Shown piece after piece: positions 1 through 7,616 of a stretch of DNA of 64,000 bases. Location of the stretch: contig NZ_CP051488.1 of assembly GCF_014490785.1 (NCBI RefSeq), positions 1,240,001 to 1,304,000 of the forward strand, written 5' to 3'. The notes under the pieces are model-generated. The model saw only the letters and a program-made list of their open reading frames with translations, did no database searches and had not been told where the DNA came from. The DNA is from Kosakonia sp. SMBL-WEM22. GTDB lineage: Bacteria; Pseudomonadota; Gammaproteobacteria; Enterobacterales; Enterobacteriaceae. Every line of letters starts with the position of its first letter. Within the stretch, counting starts at the first letter, position 1. The position numbers and the translations under genes were made by a program.

Positions 1-293
1 ATCGCGCGGTTATCGGGCAGGATCACCCGCGAGCCGCTGCCGTGGCGGCTCTCCAGGTAGCCCTCCTCGCGCAGGTGCGCCAGCGCGCTGGCAATCGTTG
101 TGCGACTCACCGCGAGGGTGCTCGCCAGCTCCCGCTCACCAGGCAGGCGGCTCTCCAGTGCCAGCCTGCCGTCGAGGATCAGCAGGCGCAGTGCATCGGC
201 AAGTTGACGCCAGAGCGGGGTGCGGGATGAGGCTTGCTGCCAGTGGCCTAACAGGCGCAGCAACGACTGGCTACCAAAGCGACGGGATGACAT
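1..293 (-). CDS. MocR/YczR-like transcriptional regulator, N-terminal part (runs off window start)
   Basis: I translated this minus-strand gene by hand from the ATG complementary to 291-293; the frame stays open to base 1, giving about 97 residues. They form a GntR-type winged helix-turn-helix, with the typical core LPGERELAS...VSRTTIASALAHLREEGYLESRHGSGS at about residues 48-88. Its divergent neighbour is a YczE-like membrane protein, and that arrangement is typical of the YczR branch of the MocR family. In that family the wHTH is fused to a fold-type I aminotransferase-like, PLP-binding domain, which would lie outside the window. It probably controls the divergent gene through the repeats at 299-336. 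The family is clear, but the fused domain is inferred from context. Confidence 0.8.
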   Translation of the reverse strand, partial: MSSRRFGSQSLLRLLGHWQQASSRTPLWRQLADALRLLILDGRLALESRLPGERELASTLAVSRTTIASALAHLREEGYLESRHGSGSRVILPDNRA

Positions 294-298
294 AAGCA

Positions 299-336
299 GT
301 CCACTATCTGAAAACTGGACATTAATCATAAGTCCA
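299..336. promoter_or_regulatory. Probable MocR/YczR operator: three GTCCA half-sites
   Basis: The 84-bp divergent spacer holds GTCCA at 299-303, its inverse TGGAC at 316-320 and GTCCA again at 332-336, with starts 17 and 16 bp apart. The last two form an inverted repeat and the outer two a direct repeat. MocR-type regulators commonly bind mixed direct and inverted repeats, so this is the likely operator. Binding is inferred. Confidence 0.5.
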
Positions 337-377
337 TTTCCGGGGAAGATGAAAGCCTGTCCAAGCGGAGAAGAATT

Positions 378-989
378 ATGCTGCGTCGATTACTGCAACT
401 CTATTTCGGATTATCCCTTTACGGTCTCTCTACCGCCATGTTTGTGCGCGCCGATCTCGGTGCCGATCCGTGGAATGTCTTTCACCTTGGCGTGGCAAAA
501 CTGCTGTCGCTGGATATCGGCACGGTAATGATCGCCACCGGCGCGCTGGTGCTGCTGTTGTGGATCCCACTGCGCCAGCGACCGGGGCTCGGCACGATCA
601 GCAATGTGGTGGTGATAGGCCTTGCAGCCGATGCCGCGCTGGCGATGATCCCGACGCTGGATCAGCTGCTGCCGCGCAGCGCGCTGTTGGCCAGTGCCAT
701 TGTGGTCAATGCCATCGCCACCGCGATGTATATCGGGGCCGGGTTTGGCTCCGGCCCACGCGACGGGCTGATGACCGGCGTGCATGCGCGTACCGGCTGG
801 TCGGTGCGCAGCATCCGTACCGTGATTGAACTCTCGGTGCTGCTGATTGGCTGGCTGCTGGGCGGCACGCTCGGCGTCGGCACGGTACTCTATGCGCTTA
901 CCATCGGGCCGCTGATCCAGCTCTGCCTGCCGTGGTTTCGCTTCGCACCGCGCCCTGTTCCCGTCGCAGAAGTAAAACCGGCCGCCTAG
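378..989 (+). CDS. YczE/YyaS/YitT-family integral membrane protein
   Basis: This 203-residue hydrophobic protein has about five membrane segments. Its N-terminal region (YFGLSLYGLSTAMFVRADLGADPWNVFHLG) is characteristic of YczE-like proteins, and a glycine-rich stretch GAGFGSGPRDGLM follows near residues 121-133. The ATG at 378 is preceded by a GGAG-type ribosome site. Members of the family are inner-membrane proteins of unsettled biochemical role. The divergent MocR-type regulator at the window start is its usual partner and probably controls it. The substrate, if it is a transporter, cannot be read from sequence. Confidence 0.8.
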   Translation: MLRRLLQLYFGLSLYGLSTAMFVRADLGADPWNVFHLGVAKLLSLDIGTVMIATGALVLLLWIPLRQRPGLGTISNVVVIGLAADAALAMIPTLDQLLPRSALLASAIVVNAIATAMYIGAGFGSGPRDGLMTGVHARTGWSVRSIRTVIELSVLLIGWLLGGTLGVGTVLYALTIGPLIQLCLPWFRFAPRPVPVAEVKPAA

Positions 990-1075
990 CCATTTCTGTC
1001 AGGTTTACAGGCAGGTGAAGTTACGGGATGCTGGGCAATCACAGGCCGACCCTTTCGGCCTAAAGGGAGGAGCCT

Positions 1076-1621
1076 ATGACCACACCCATTCTGGAGACCG
1101 AAAGATTACGCCTGCTACCGCTGGTATCTGCCGATGCTGAACAGATCCAGCGCATTTTTCCGCGCTGGGAGGTCGTCCGTTACCTGATTGCCAGCGTACC
1201 GTGGCCCTACCCGGAAGGGGCAGCGCAACACTATGTCGACAACGTCGCGCTGGCGGCGAGCCGCGCCGGTGAGGGCTGGTTCTGGACGCTGCGGCGCAAA
1301 GAGGATGAGGGGGAGTTAATGGGCGTTATCTGCCTGATGGACACGCCGGATAACAACCGCGGTTTCTGGCTGGCACCGGAGTGGCAAGGGAGGGGCTATA
1401 TGCGCGAAGCGTGCCACGCGGTGACTGATTACTGGTTCAATGGCCTGAACCGTGAGGTGTTGCGCGCGCCGAAAGCGGTGGCCAACGATCGGTCGAGAAA
1501 GATCTCGCACAGCAGCGGTATGCGGCTGGTTCGCCGTCAACCGGGCCACTATGTGGCGGGCGAGTTAGAGACCGAGTTGTGGGAGATCACCCGCGACGAC
1601 TGGAACCGCCTGTACGGCTGA
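1076..1621 (+). CDS. GNAT-family N-acetyltransferase (RimJ/RimL type)
   Basis: A 181-residue protein beginning with the RimJ/RimL-type signature LETERLRLLPL. The acetyl-CoA-binding motif A appears as GFWLAPEWQGRGYM (about residues 95-108), including the Q-x-x-G-x-G/A-type loop QGRGYM. Such enzymes move acetyl from acetyl-CoA to an amine on a protein N-terminus, an amino acid or a drug; the acceptor here is unknown. The start follows a strong AAGGGAGG ribosome site. A stem-loop lies just downstream, so it is probably monocistronic. Confidence 0.85.
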   Translation: MTTPILETERLRLLPLVSADAEQIQRIFPRWEVVRYLIASVPWPYPEGAAQHYVDNVALAASRAGEGWFWTLRRKEDEGELMGVICLMDTPDNNRGFWLAPEWQGRGYMREACHAVTDYWFNGLNREVLRAPKAVANDRSRKISHSSGMRLVRRQPGHYVAGELETELWEITRDDWNRLYG

Positions 1622-1630
1622 TACCTGCTT

Positions 1631-1660
1631 TGACAGCCCACCCGGGCTGTCAATTATTTA
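1631..1660 (+). terminator. Intrinsic terminator after the GNAT gene
   Basis: The arms TGACAGCCC (1631-1639) and GGGCTGTCA (1644-1652) pair perfectly around a four-base loop and are followed by the AT-rich ATTATTTAT. The T-run is interrupted, so efficiency may be moderate. Confidence 0.6.
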
Positions 1661-1857
1661 TCTCCTCTAAGTAATTTCTCATCCATATATTAAAATTGTC
1701 ATAATAATGAAATATTAATTTAATATTTATGTCATCTTTCTCGTGCAGATTATTTATGGGGTATTTTGGCTTGTTATATTCCTGAAATATATTTGTGGAT
1801 CGGTTACCTAAGTTCGTGTATTAATTAGCGTGTTTATTCACACCAGAAGGGATAATC

Positions 1858-2109
1858 ATGACCAGCGCTGTATTAAACGTAAGAATTGATGAAGCGTTAA
1901 AAGAGAAACTTCGCCATTATGCCGAAGTCAATAATGAGAATTTAGGCTCGGCGGCGCAAAAGCTTCTCCTGCTGGCGTTTGAGGCAGTAGAAGAGGAGAG
2001 CGTATCAGAGGAAGAAGTCGACAGCCAGCACACGGAAGAAGAGAGCGCAACGCCACTTACAACCAAAGAAATCAAAGCACTACGCAAACTTCTGAAGAAA
2101 AGAAAATGA
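1858..2109 (+). CDS. Small ribbon-helix-helix-like DNA-binding protein
   Basis: An 83-residue protein. Residues 4-45 (VLNVRIDEALKEKLRHYAE... then a second helix KLLLLAFEAVEEE) fit the beta-strand/helix/helix plan of MetJ/Arc/CopG-type repressors and many antitoxins. The middle is strongly acidic (EEESVSEEEVDSQHTEEES) and the end is basic (KALRKLLKKRK). The next gene starts inside its stop region through an ATGA overlap, which implies translational coupling. Both genes lie in DNA clearly richer in AT than their surroundings, which suggests acquisition. It may be an antitoxin or autoregulator. The RHH call rests on pattern only. Confidence 0.6.
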   Translation: MTSAVLNVRIDEALKEKLRHYAEVNNENLGSAAQKLLLLAFEAVEEESVSEEEVDSQHTEEESATPLTTKEIKALRKLLKKRK

Positions 2110-2324
2110 ACCAACAACTGCTTTCCATCGCCCACAGTTACCGTGAAGCTTGCGAGCTGCTGCGCTCGGGGTTTGTCAAACAAGTTCGTCTGGACTGGAA
2201 TATTGGCACAGATGAGTTCTTTCGTATTGCATCGGACTGGTGTGACGCTGGCGCTAAAATTAAAAAAGAAGGGAACAGCTTTATTATTTCACTAAAAGGA
2301 TTTCCCATTCCCCGTCAGCAGTAA
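2106..2324 (+). CDS. Small protein of unknown function, coupled to the RHH gene
   Basis: A 72-residue protein whose ATG overlaps the TGA of the upstream gene by four bases. I do not recognise the family. It has two predicted helices (QQLLSIAHSYREACELLRSG), then a strand-helix-strand-strand pattern (KQVRLDWNI, DEFFRIASDWCDAG, AKIKKEGN, SFIISLKG), and no signal peptide or membrane segment. The size, order and overlap are what is seen in type II toxin-antitoxin cassettes, with an RHH protein first and the effector second. That role is inferred. No known toxin fold or catalytic motif is recognisable. Confidence 0.55.
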   Translation: MNQQLLSIAHSYREACELLRSGFVKQVRLDWNIGTDEFFRIASDWCDAGAKIKKEGNSFIISLKGFPIPRQQ

Positions 2325-2426
2325 CGCACTTGTCATGAAACCATCACTTTAATTGCAAATAAAAGTGTGATGATGGTTCAAATAATAAGAGCAACCATCT
2401 CAATAAAGCATCAAGGAGGATGTTTG

Positions 2427-2462
2427 CGGCGAGCCGTTTCTGGCTCGTCGTTATTTCTTTTT
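2427..2462 (+). terminator. Intrinsic terminator upstream of lacI
   Basis: The arms CGGCGAGCC (2427-2435) and GGCTCGTCG (2442-2450) pair with one wobble around GTTTCT, followed by TTATTTCTTTTT. It should insulate lacI from the small-gene pair upstream. Confidence 0.75.
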
Positions 2463-2480
2463 GCTTCCTGCATCCGCGCG

Positions 2481-2509
2481 CAGGCAACGCGCGATGAAGT
2501 AGGTATACT
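2481..2509 (+). promoter_or_regulatory. Candidate lacI promoter
   Basis: A good -10 hexamer TATACT (2504-2509) lies 17 bp after a poor -35 match CAGGCA (2481-2486), about 30 bp before the lacI start. A weak -35 would fit the low constitutive expression known for E. coli lacI. Confidence 0.4.
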
Positions 2510-2538
2510 GCATACAATTCGCAGTGGCCCGGAAGCTT

Positions 2539-3618
2539 ATGAAAACCATCACTCTCTATGACGTCGCTCGCCATGCCGGCGTCTCTTACCAGACCGTCTC
2601 CCGCGTGATCAACGATGCGGCCCATGTCTCCACGCGTACCCGGGAAAAGGTGCAGGCGGCGATGGCGGCGCTGCACTACGTGCCCAACCGCGGCGCGCAG
2701 CAACTGGCGGGAAAACGCAGCAAAACTCTTGGCTTAATGACTACCGATCTGGCGCTGCATGCGCCGTCGCAAATCGCTTCGGCGGTCAAGAGCCGCGCCG
2801 GGCAGGCGGGGGCCAGCGTGATGATCTCAATGGTTGAACAGCACGATGGGCAAAGCTGTGCGGCGGCATTGCAGGAGCTACTGGCGCAACGGGTTGAAGG
2901 GGTGCTGATTAACGTCCCGCTCGACGATGCGCTGGCACAGCAGCTGGCGGCGCAGGCTGCACCGGTGCCGGTGCTGTTCCTTGATGTTAGCGACACGGCG
3001 TTGGTCAACAGCCTGGTATTTGACGCCCTTCAGGGCGCGCGCCTTGGGGTTGAGCACCTGCGCGCATTGGGGCACCAGCGCATTGCGCTGCTCGGCGGGC
3101 CAGAGAGCTCGGTCTCGGCGCGCGCCCGGTTTAGCGGCTGGCTGGCGGCGCTGGAGGAAGTAAAGCTGTCTCCCTTCGCCTGCGCGCACGGAGAGTGGAG
3201 CGCCGCCTCCGGATTTGAAAAGGCGCAGCGCTTACTCGCCGGGCCGCAGCTGCCGCAGGCGGTGCTGGTGGCAAACGATCAGATGGCGCTTGGCGTACTG
3301 CGCGCCTGCGCAGCGAAAGGTATTGCCGTCCCGGAGCAGATCTCGGTGGTCGGGTATGACGATACCGACGACAGCGCCTGGTTTTCGCCGCCGCTCACCA
3401 CCGTGCGCCAGGCCTTCAAAGAGGCGGGCGCGCGTAGCGTGGAGTGGCTGCTGGATAGCCAGGCGCAGGGCGACGATTTTTACCAGATGCGCCTGCCGGT
3501 CCATCTGGTCGAGCGCCACTCCAGTGCGCCGCTTTCGCAACAAAAAGAGAGCGGTGAAGCGCTGGCCCGACGTCTGCAACAGCTGGCGGAGCAGGTGGCT
3601 TTACTCGATCGCCGCTAA
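2539..3618 (+). CDS. lacI: Lactose operon repressor LacI
   Basis: A 359-residue LacI, close to the 360 of E. coli. The N-terminal helix-turn-helix (ITLYDVARHAGVSYQTVSRV) contains the E. coli LacI recognition helix YQTVSRV. The hinge helix QQLAGKRS, the periplasmic-binding-protein-like core (VEHLRALGHQRIALLGGPESSVSAR, LVANDQMALGVL) and a leucine-rich C-terminal tetramerisation helix (ALARRLQQLAEQVALL) follow. The frame can be extended upstream to a GTG at 2524, but alignment with LacI and a GGAAG ribosome site favour the ATG at 2539. Its target operator lies downstream at about 3692-3712, directly before lacZ. Confidence 0.93.
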   Translation: MKTITLYDVARHAGVSYQTVSRVINDAAHVSTRTREKVQAAMAALHYVPNRGAQQLAGKRSKTLGLMTTDLALHAPSQIASAVKSRAGQAGASVMISMVEQHDGQSCAAALQELLAQRVEGVLINVPLDDALAQQLAAQAAPVPVLFLDVSDTALVNSLVFDALQGARLGVEHLRALGHQRIALLGGPESSVSARARFSGWLAALEEVKLSPFACAHGEWSAASGFEKAQRLLAGPQLPQAVLVANDQMALGVLRACAAKGIAVPEQISVVGYDDTDDSAWFSPPLTTVRQAFKEAGARSVEWLLDSQAQGDDFYQMRLPVHLVERHSSAPLSQQKESGEALARRLQQLAEQVALLDRR

Positions 3619-3621
3619 GCT

Positions 3622-3643
3622 TTTGTGATCCTCTTCGCTTTCA
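3622..3643 (+). promoter_or_regulatory. CRP site of the lac promoter
   Basis: A strong left half TTTGTGATC (3622-3630) is followed by a weak right half around TTCGCTTT. The centre is near 3632, about 61 bp upstream of the start site expected from the -10 region. This matches the class I CRP spacing of E. coli lac. Confidence 0.6.
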
Positions 3644-3656
3644 GCCGATATGCGCC

Positions 3657-3686
3657 TTTACCTGTGGCCCGGTTTGCGCCATTGTG
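3657..3686 (+). promoter_or_regulatory. lacZ promoter
   Basis: TTTACC (3657-3662) resembles the lac -35 TTTACA. The -10 element, 18 bp later, is the poor hexamer ATTGTG (3681-3686). A poor -10 is expected of a CRP-dependent promoter. Confidence 0.5.
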
Positions 3687-3691
3687 CTGAA

Positions 3692-3712
3692 AATTGTGAG
3701 CGCTTCGCAAAA
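3692..3712. promoter_or_regulatory. lac operator O1
   Basis: The half-site TTGTGAGC (3694-3701) equals the strong left half of E. coli O1. It is followed by a central G and the weaker right half CTTCGCAA (3703-3710), copying the asymmetric O1 design. The right flank runs into the lacZ ribosome site AAAGAGG. Confidence 0.8.
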
Positions 3713-3721
3713 GAGGTTGTT

Positions 3722-6700
3722 ATGCCATCTACCCTTGCTTCATTACTCTCCCGCCGCGACTGGGAAAACCCGGTTGTTACCCAGTGGCATCGCCTGGCGG
3801 CGCATGCCCCAATGCGCAGCTGGCGCGATGAAACCGTCGCGCGCGATGAAGGGGACTCAACAGCGCATCGCTCGTTAAACGGATTATGGCAGTTTAGTTT
3901 TTTCGCCTCGCCGGAAGCGGTGCCGGAGAGCTGGGTCGAGCAGGATTGCGCCGATGCCGTGGCGATGCCGGTTCCCTCCAACTGGCAGATGCAGGGCTTC
4001 GATACGCCCGTTTATACCAACGTGACCTATCCGATCCCCGTTAACCCGCCGTTTGTTCCGCAGCAGAACCCAACCGGTTGTTACTCGCTCACATTTAACG
4101 TGGACGCAGAGGCAATCGCCGAGGGGCAGACGCGAATTGTGTTCGACGGCGTGAACTCCGCTTTCCATCTCTGGTGCAACGGGCAGTGGATCGGTTACTC
4201 GCAGGATAGCCGCCTGCCAGCGGAGTTCGATCTTAGCGCCGTACTGCGCGCAGGCGAGAACCGCCTGGCGGTGATGGTGCTGCGCTGGTGCGACGGCAGC
4301 TATCTCGAAGATCAGGATATGTGGCGCATGAGTGGCATCTTCCGCGACGTCTCGCTGCAACATAAACCGGCGCTGCATATTGCTGATTATCACTACACCA
4401 CCGCGCTCAACGCTGAGTTTACCCGCGCAACCTTGCAGGTGGCGGTGGAACTGGCCGGGGAGTTTGCCGGATCGCGCGTGACGGCAGTGCTGTGGCGCAA
4501 TGGCGAAAAGATCGCCTCTGGCGAACAGACGCCCGGCAGCGCGGTGGTCGATGAGCGCGGCAACTGGGCGGAGCGACTGAGCCTGACGCTGCCGGTTGAG
4601 TCGCCGCTGCTCTGGAGCGCGGAGACGCCGAGCCTCTATCGCCTGACATTGACGCTTTTCGATGCGCAGGGTAACTGTGTAGAAGTTGAAGCCTGCGACG
4701 TCGGTTTCCGCCACGTCGAGATCCACCAGGGTTTATTGAAGCTTAACGGCCAGCCGCTGCTGATCCGCGGCGTTAACCGCCACGAGCATCACCCGGAGCA
4801 CGGCCAGGCGGTCGATGAAGCGACCATGCGGCGCGATATTGAGCTGATGAAGCAACATAACTTCAACGCCGTGCGCTGCTCCCATTACCCTAATCACCCG
4901 CTCTGGTACCGCCTCTGCGATCGCTACGGTCTCTATGTGGTGGATGAGGCCAATATTGAAACGCACGGTATGGTGCCGATGAGCCGCCTGGCGGACGATC
5001 CGCGCTGGCTCCCGGCGATGAGCGAGCGCGTGACGCGCATGGTGCAGCGCGACCGCAACCATCCGTCGATCATTCTCTGGTCGCTGGGCAATGAGTCTGG
5101 ACATGGCGCGAATCACGATGCGCTTTACCGCTGGCTGAAGAGCACCGATCCAACGCGCCCGGTACAGTACGAGGGGGGCGGGGCGAACAGCGCAGCGACG
5201 GATATCATCTGCCCGATGTATGCCCGCGTCGACCAGGATCAACCTTTTCCTGAAGTGCCGAAGTGGTCGATCAAAAAGTGGATTGGCCTGCCGGAGGAGA
5301 CCCGGCCGCTGATCCTCTGTGAATATGCCCATGCGATGGGCAACAGCTTTGGCGGTTTCGCCAAATACTGGCAGGCGTTTCGCGCCGCGCCGCGTTTGCA
5401 GGGCGGTTTTGTCTGGGACTGGGTTGACCAGGCGCTGACAAAAATTGGCGAAGATGGGCAGCCTTTCTGGGCCTACGGCGGTGATTTTGGCGATACGCCA
5501 AATGACCGACAGTTCTGCATGAACGGGCTGGTTTTCCCGGATCGCACCCCGCACCCGGTGCTGTTCGAAGCGCAGCGCGCGCAGCAGTTTTTCCAGTTCT
5601 CTCTGCTCAGCGCTTCACCGCTGACCATGGAAGTGACCAGCGAATACCTGTTCCGCACCAGCGATAACGAAGTGCTGCGCTGGCGCGTTGAGCGGGACGG
5701 CGAGGTGCTGGCGCAGGGCGAAACCGCGCTGGTTATTGCGCCGCAGGGCACAGTGCAGATGACGCTGGACCTGCCGGAGCTGACCGCTGCGCCGGGCGAA
5801 GTGTGGCTCAACGTCGAGGTTTACCAGCGCGAAGCGACGGCCTGGTCTGCGGCCTGGCATCGCTGCGCCTGGGATCAGTGGCGCTTACCTGCACCACTCT
5901 ATTTTGCGATATCTGATGAACAGGGCGAGCGCCCGATGCTCGAGGTTAATGATGAAACTTACACCGTTACGCAGGGCAACCAGCGCTGGGCCTTCTGCCG
6001 CCAAAGCGGCAATCTGGTGCAGTGGTGGCGCGACGGGCAGAAGACGCTGCTGACACCGGTGACTGACTGTTTTACCCGCGCACCGCTCGATAACGATATC
6101 GGCGTCAGTGAAGTGACGCGCATCGATCCCAATGCCTGGGTGGAGCGCTGGAAAGCGGCGGGGATGTACGATCTGCGCGCCGAGCTGCTGAGCTTTGAGG
6201 TGCAGGAGAGTGCACAAGAGGTGACGCTGCGCACGATTCACCGCTGGAGCGGTGCCGGGAAAAGCGCCTTTATCAGCGATAAGAACTGGCGTATCGACGC
6301 CACGGGCGGCCTGCAGGCGGATATTGCGGTGCAGGTGGCAAATGATATTCCGCCGCCGGCGCGCATCGGGCTGGTGTGCCAGCTTGCCGAGAGTCCGGCA
6401 GAGGTGAGCTGGCTCGGTCTTGGCCCCCATGAAAACTACCCGGACCGCAAATTCGCGGCCTGCCAGGGGCGCTGGACGCAGCCGCTGGCGGCGCTACATA
6501 CGCCCTATATCTTCCCCGGCGAAAATGGCCTGCGCTGCGACACCCGGCTGTTGCAGTGCGGCGCGCATCAGCTGGAGGGGCAGTTCCATTTCTCCCTCGG
6601 CTGCTACAGCGACACTCAACTGCGGGAGACGACGCACCACCATCTGCTGCGCGAAGAGGCGGGGTGCTGGCTGCACCTCGACGCCTTCCATATGGGCGTC

Positions 6701-6793
6701 GGCGGGGATGACTCCTGGAGCCCGAGCGTCTCGCCGGAGTTTATTTTGCAGCAGGAGCGGGTGCGTTATCGCCTGCGCTGGCAGCAGGCATAG
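3722..6793 (+). CDS. lacZ: Beta-galactosidase LacZ
   Basis: A 1023-residue GH2 beta-galactosidase that hydrolyses lactose and makes allolactose. The acid/base glutamate is E458 in SLGNESGHG, and the nucleophile is E534 in LILCEYAHAMGNS; these match E461 and E537 of E. coli. The galactose-binding, immunoglobulin-like and TIM-barrel regions are all present, and the protein ends in the expected VRYRLRW. The frame is open from 3650, but the ATG at 3722 follows AAAGAGG and aligns with the family start (DWENPVVTQWHRL). No lacY or lacA follows. The next gene is an unrelated GntR regulator, so lactose must enter by another route. Confidence 0.97.
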   Translation: MPSTLASLLSRRDWENPVVTQWHRLAAHAPMRSWRDETVARDEGDSTAHRSLNGLWQFSFFASPEAVPESWVEQDCADAVAMPVPSNWQMQGFDTPVYTNVTYPIPVNPPFVPQQNPTGCYSLTFNVDAEAIAEGQTRIVFDGVNSAFHLWCNGQWIGYSQDSRLPAEFDLSAVLRAGENRLAVMVLRWCDGSYLEDQDMWRMSGIFRDVSLQHKPALHIADYHYTTALNAEFTRATLQVAVELAGEFAGSRVTAVLWRNGEKIASGEQTPGSAVVDERGNWAERLSLTLPVESPLLWSAETPSLYRLTLTLFDAQGNCVEVEACDVGFRHVEIHQGLLKLNGQPLLIRGVNRHEHHPEHGQAVDEATMRRDIELMKQHNFNAVRCSHYPNHPLWYRLCDRYGLYVVDEANIETHGMVPMSRLADDPRWLPAMSERVTRMVQRDRNHPSIILWSLGNESGHGANHDALYRWLKSTDPTRPVQYEGGGANSAATDIICPMYARVDQDQPFPEVPKWSIKKWIGLPEETRPLILCEYAHAMGNSFGGFAKYWQAFRAAPRLQGGFVWDWVDQALTKIGEDGQPFWAYGGDFGDTPNDRQFCMNGLVFPDRTPHPVLFEAQRAQQFFQFSLLSASPLTMEVTSEYLFRTSDNEVLRWRVERDGEVLAQGETALVIAPQGTVQMTLDLPELTAAPGEVWLNVEVYQREATAWSAAWHRCAWDQWRLPAPLYFAISDEQGERPMLEVNDETYTVTQGNQRWAFCRQSGNLVQWWRDGQKTLLTPVTDCFTRAPLDNDIGVSEVTRIDPNAWVERWKAAGMYDLRAELLSFEVQESAQEVTLRTIHRWSGAGKSAFISDKNWRIDATGGLQADIAVQVANDIPPPARIGLVCQLAESPAEVSWLGLGPHENYPDRKFAACQGRWTQPLAALHTPYIFPGENGLRCDTRLLQCGAHQLEGQFHFSLGCYSDTQLRETTHHHLLREEAGCWLHLDAFHMGVGGDDSWSPSVSPEFILQQERVRYRLRWQQA

Positions 6794-6898
6794 ACGCCCG
6801 TTCCGCGCCGGGCATGTTGTTCCCGCACGACATCGGGTATCTTTACCGGTCTGAGGCTATAACATGCGCCGGTGGCGGTTCACGTTGGGAAGGGGTGG

Positions 6899-7615
6899 AT
6901 GAAGAAAAAAGAGTTCGTCACGCAGGATCTGCTCAGCAAAATTTACCAGAACAGCGCGCCAGGCCCGCGCAAACTCCCCCCGGAGCGGCAGCTGGCGCAG
7001 GAGTATGGCGTATCGCGCTTCACCATCCGCCAGGCGCTGGAGAAGCTTGCCAGCATCGGCGTGGTGCGCATCGTGCAGGGCTCCGGCATCTGGATTAATG
7101 AGCAGGCGCGCAACAACCCACTGGTCTACAACTCCATCACCGAGAAGCGTTTCGATCAGATCCGCTTTCGCATGATAAGCCTGCATAAGAAGCGGCCGAA
7201 CCGCGATGAGCAGCAGATCTTTGGCCTGAACGATGAGAGCTTTATCTGGCAGTTTTGTCGCCTGCGCTTTGTTGATGAACAGGCGGTGCAGATTGAGATT
7301 TCACGTATGCCGGTCGAGGGGTTTGCCGATCTCAATCAGCAGGTGATTGAGCGCTCATTGCAACAGTATGTATTAAGCAAGGGGTATCAAATTTCCCACC
7401 TGCTCACCACCTACCGGGCGGTGAACGTCAGCCGCGAGCAGGCCGCGCTGCTGGGCTGCAAAAAGGGCAGCCCGGCGATGCATATCAGCAACCGCGGCAT
7501 TCTCGAAGGCGGCCAGGTCTACGAGATCAGCGACATTATCGATATCAACTACAGCTGTACCTATGTCATCCCGCATAACCGCGAAAACCTGACCTTCCGC
7601 CAGGGCGGCGGCTGA
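6899..7615 (+). CDS. GntR-family regulator with UTRA effector domain
   Basis: A 238-residue regulator. Residues 1-70 form the GntR winged helix (KLPPERQLAQEYGVSRFTIRQALEKLASIGVVRIVQGSGIWI). Residues about 90-235 form a UTRA (HutC/FarR-type) ligand-binding domain, with its usual features EISRMPVEGFADL and VYEISDIIDINY. The ATG at 6899 follows GGGAAGGGGTGG. It converges with the ManD-like gene at 7617, with one base between the stop codons. UTRA domains usually sense a phosphorylated sugar or related catabolite. The likely operator lies in the 8817-9093 spacer, so the gene probably controls the enzyme and permease beside it. Confidence 0.85.
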   Translation: MKKKEFVTQDLLSKIYQNSAPGPRKLPPERQLAQEYGVSRFTIRQALEKLASIGVVRIVQGSGIWINEQARNNPLVYNSITEKRFDQIRFRMISLHKKRPNRDEQQIFGLNDESFIWQFCRLRFVDEQAVQIEISRMPVEGFADLNQQVIERSLQQYVLSKGYQISHLLTTYRAVNVSREQAALLGCKKGSPAMHISNRGILEGGQVYEISDIIDINYSCTYVIPHNRENLTFRQGGG

Positions 7616-7616
7616 G

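Noticed and set aside
2524..2538. GTG at 2524 as the lacI start
   Set aside because: It adds five residues not found in LacI, and the ATG at 2539 has a better ribosome site and matches the family N-terminus.
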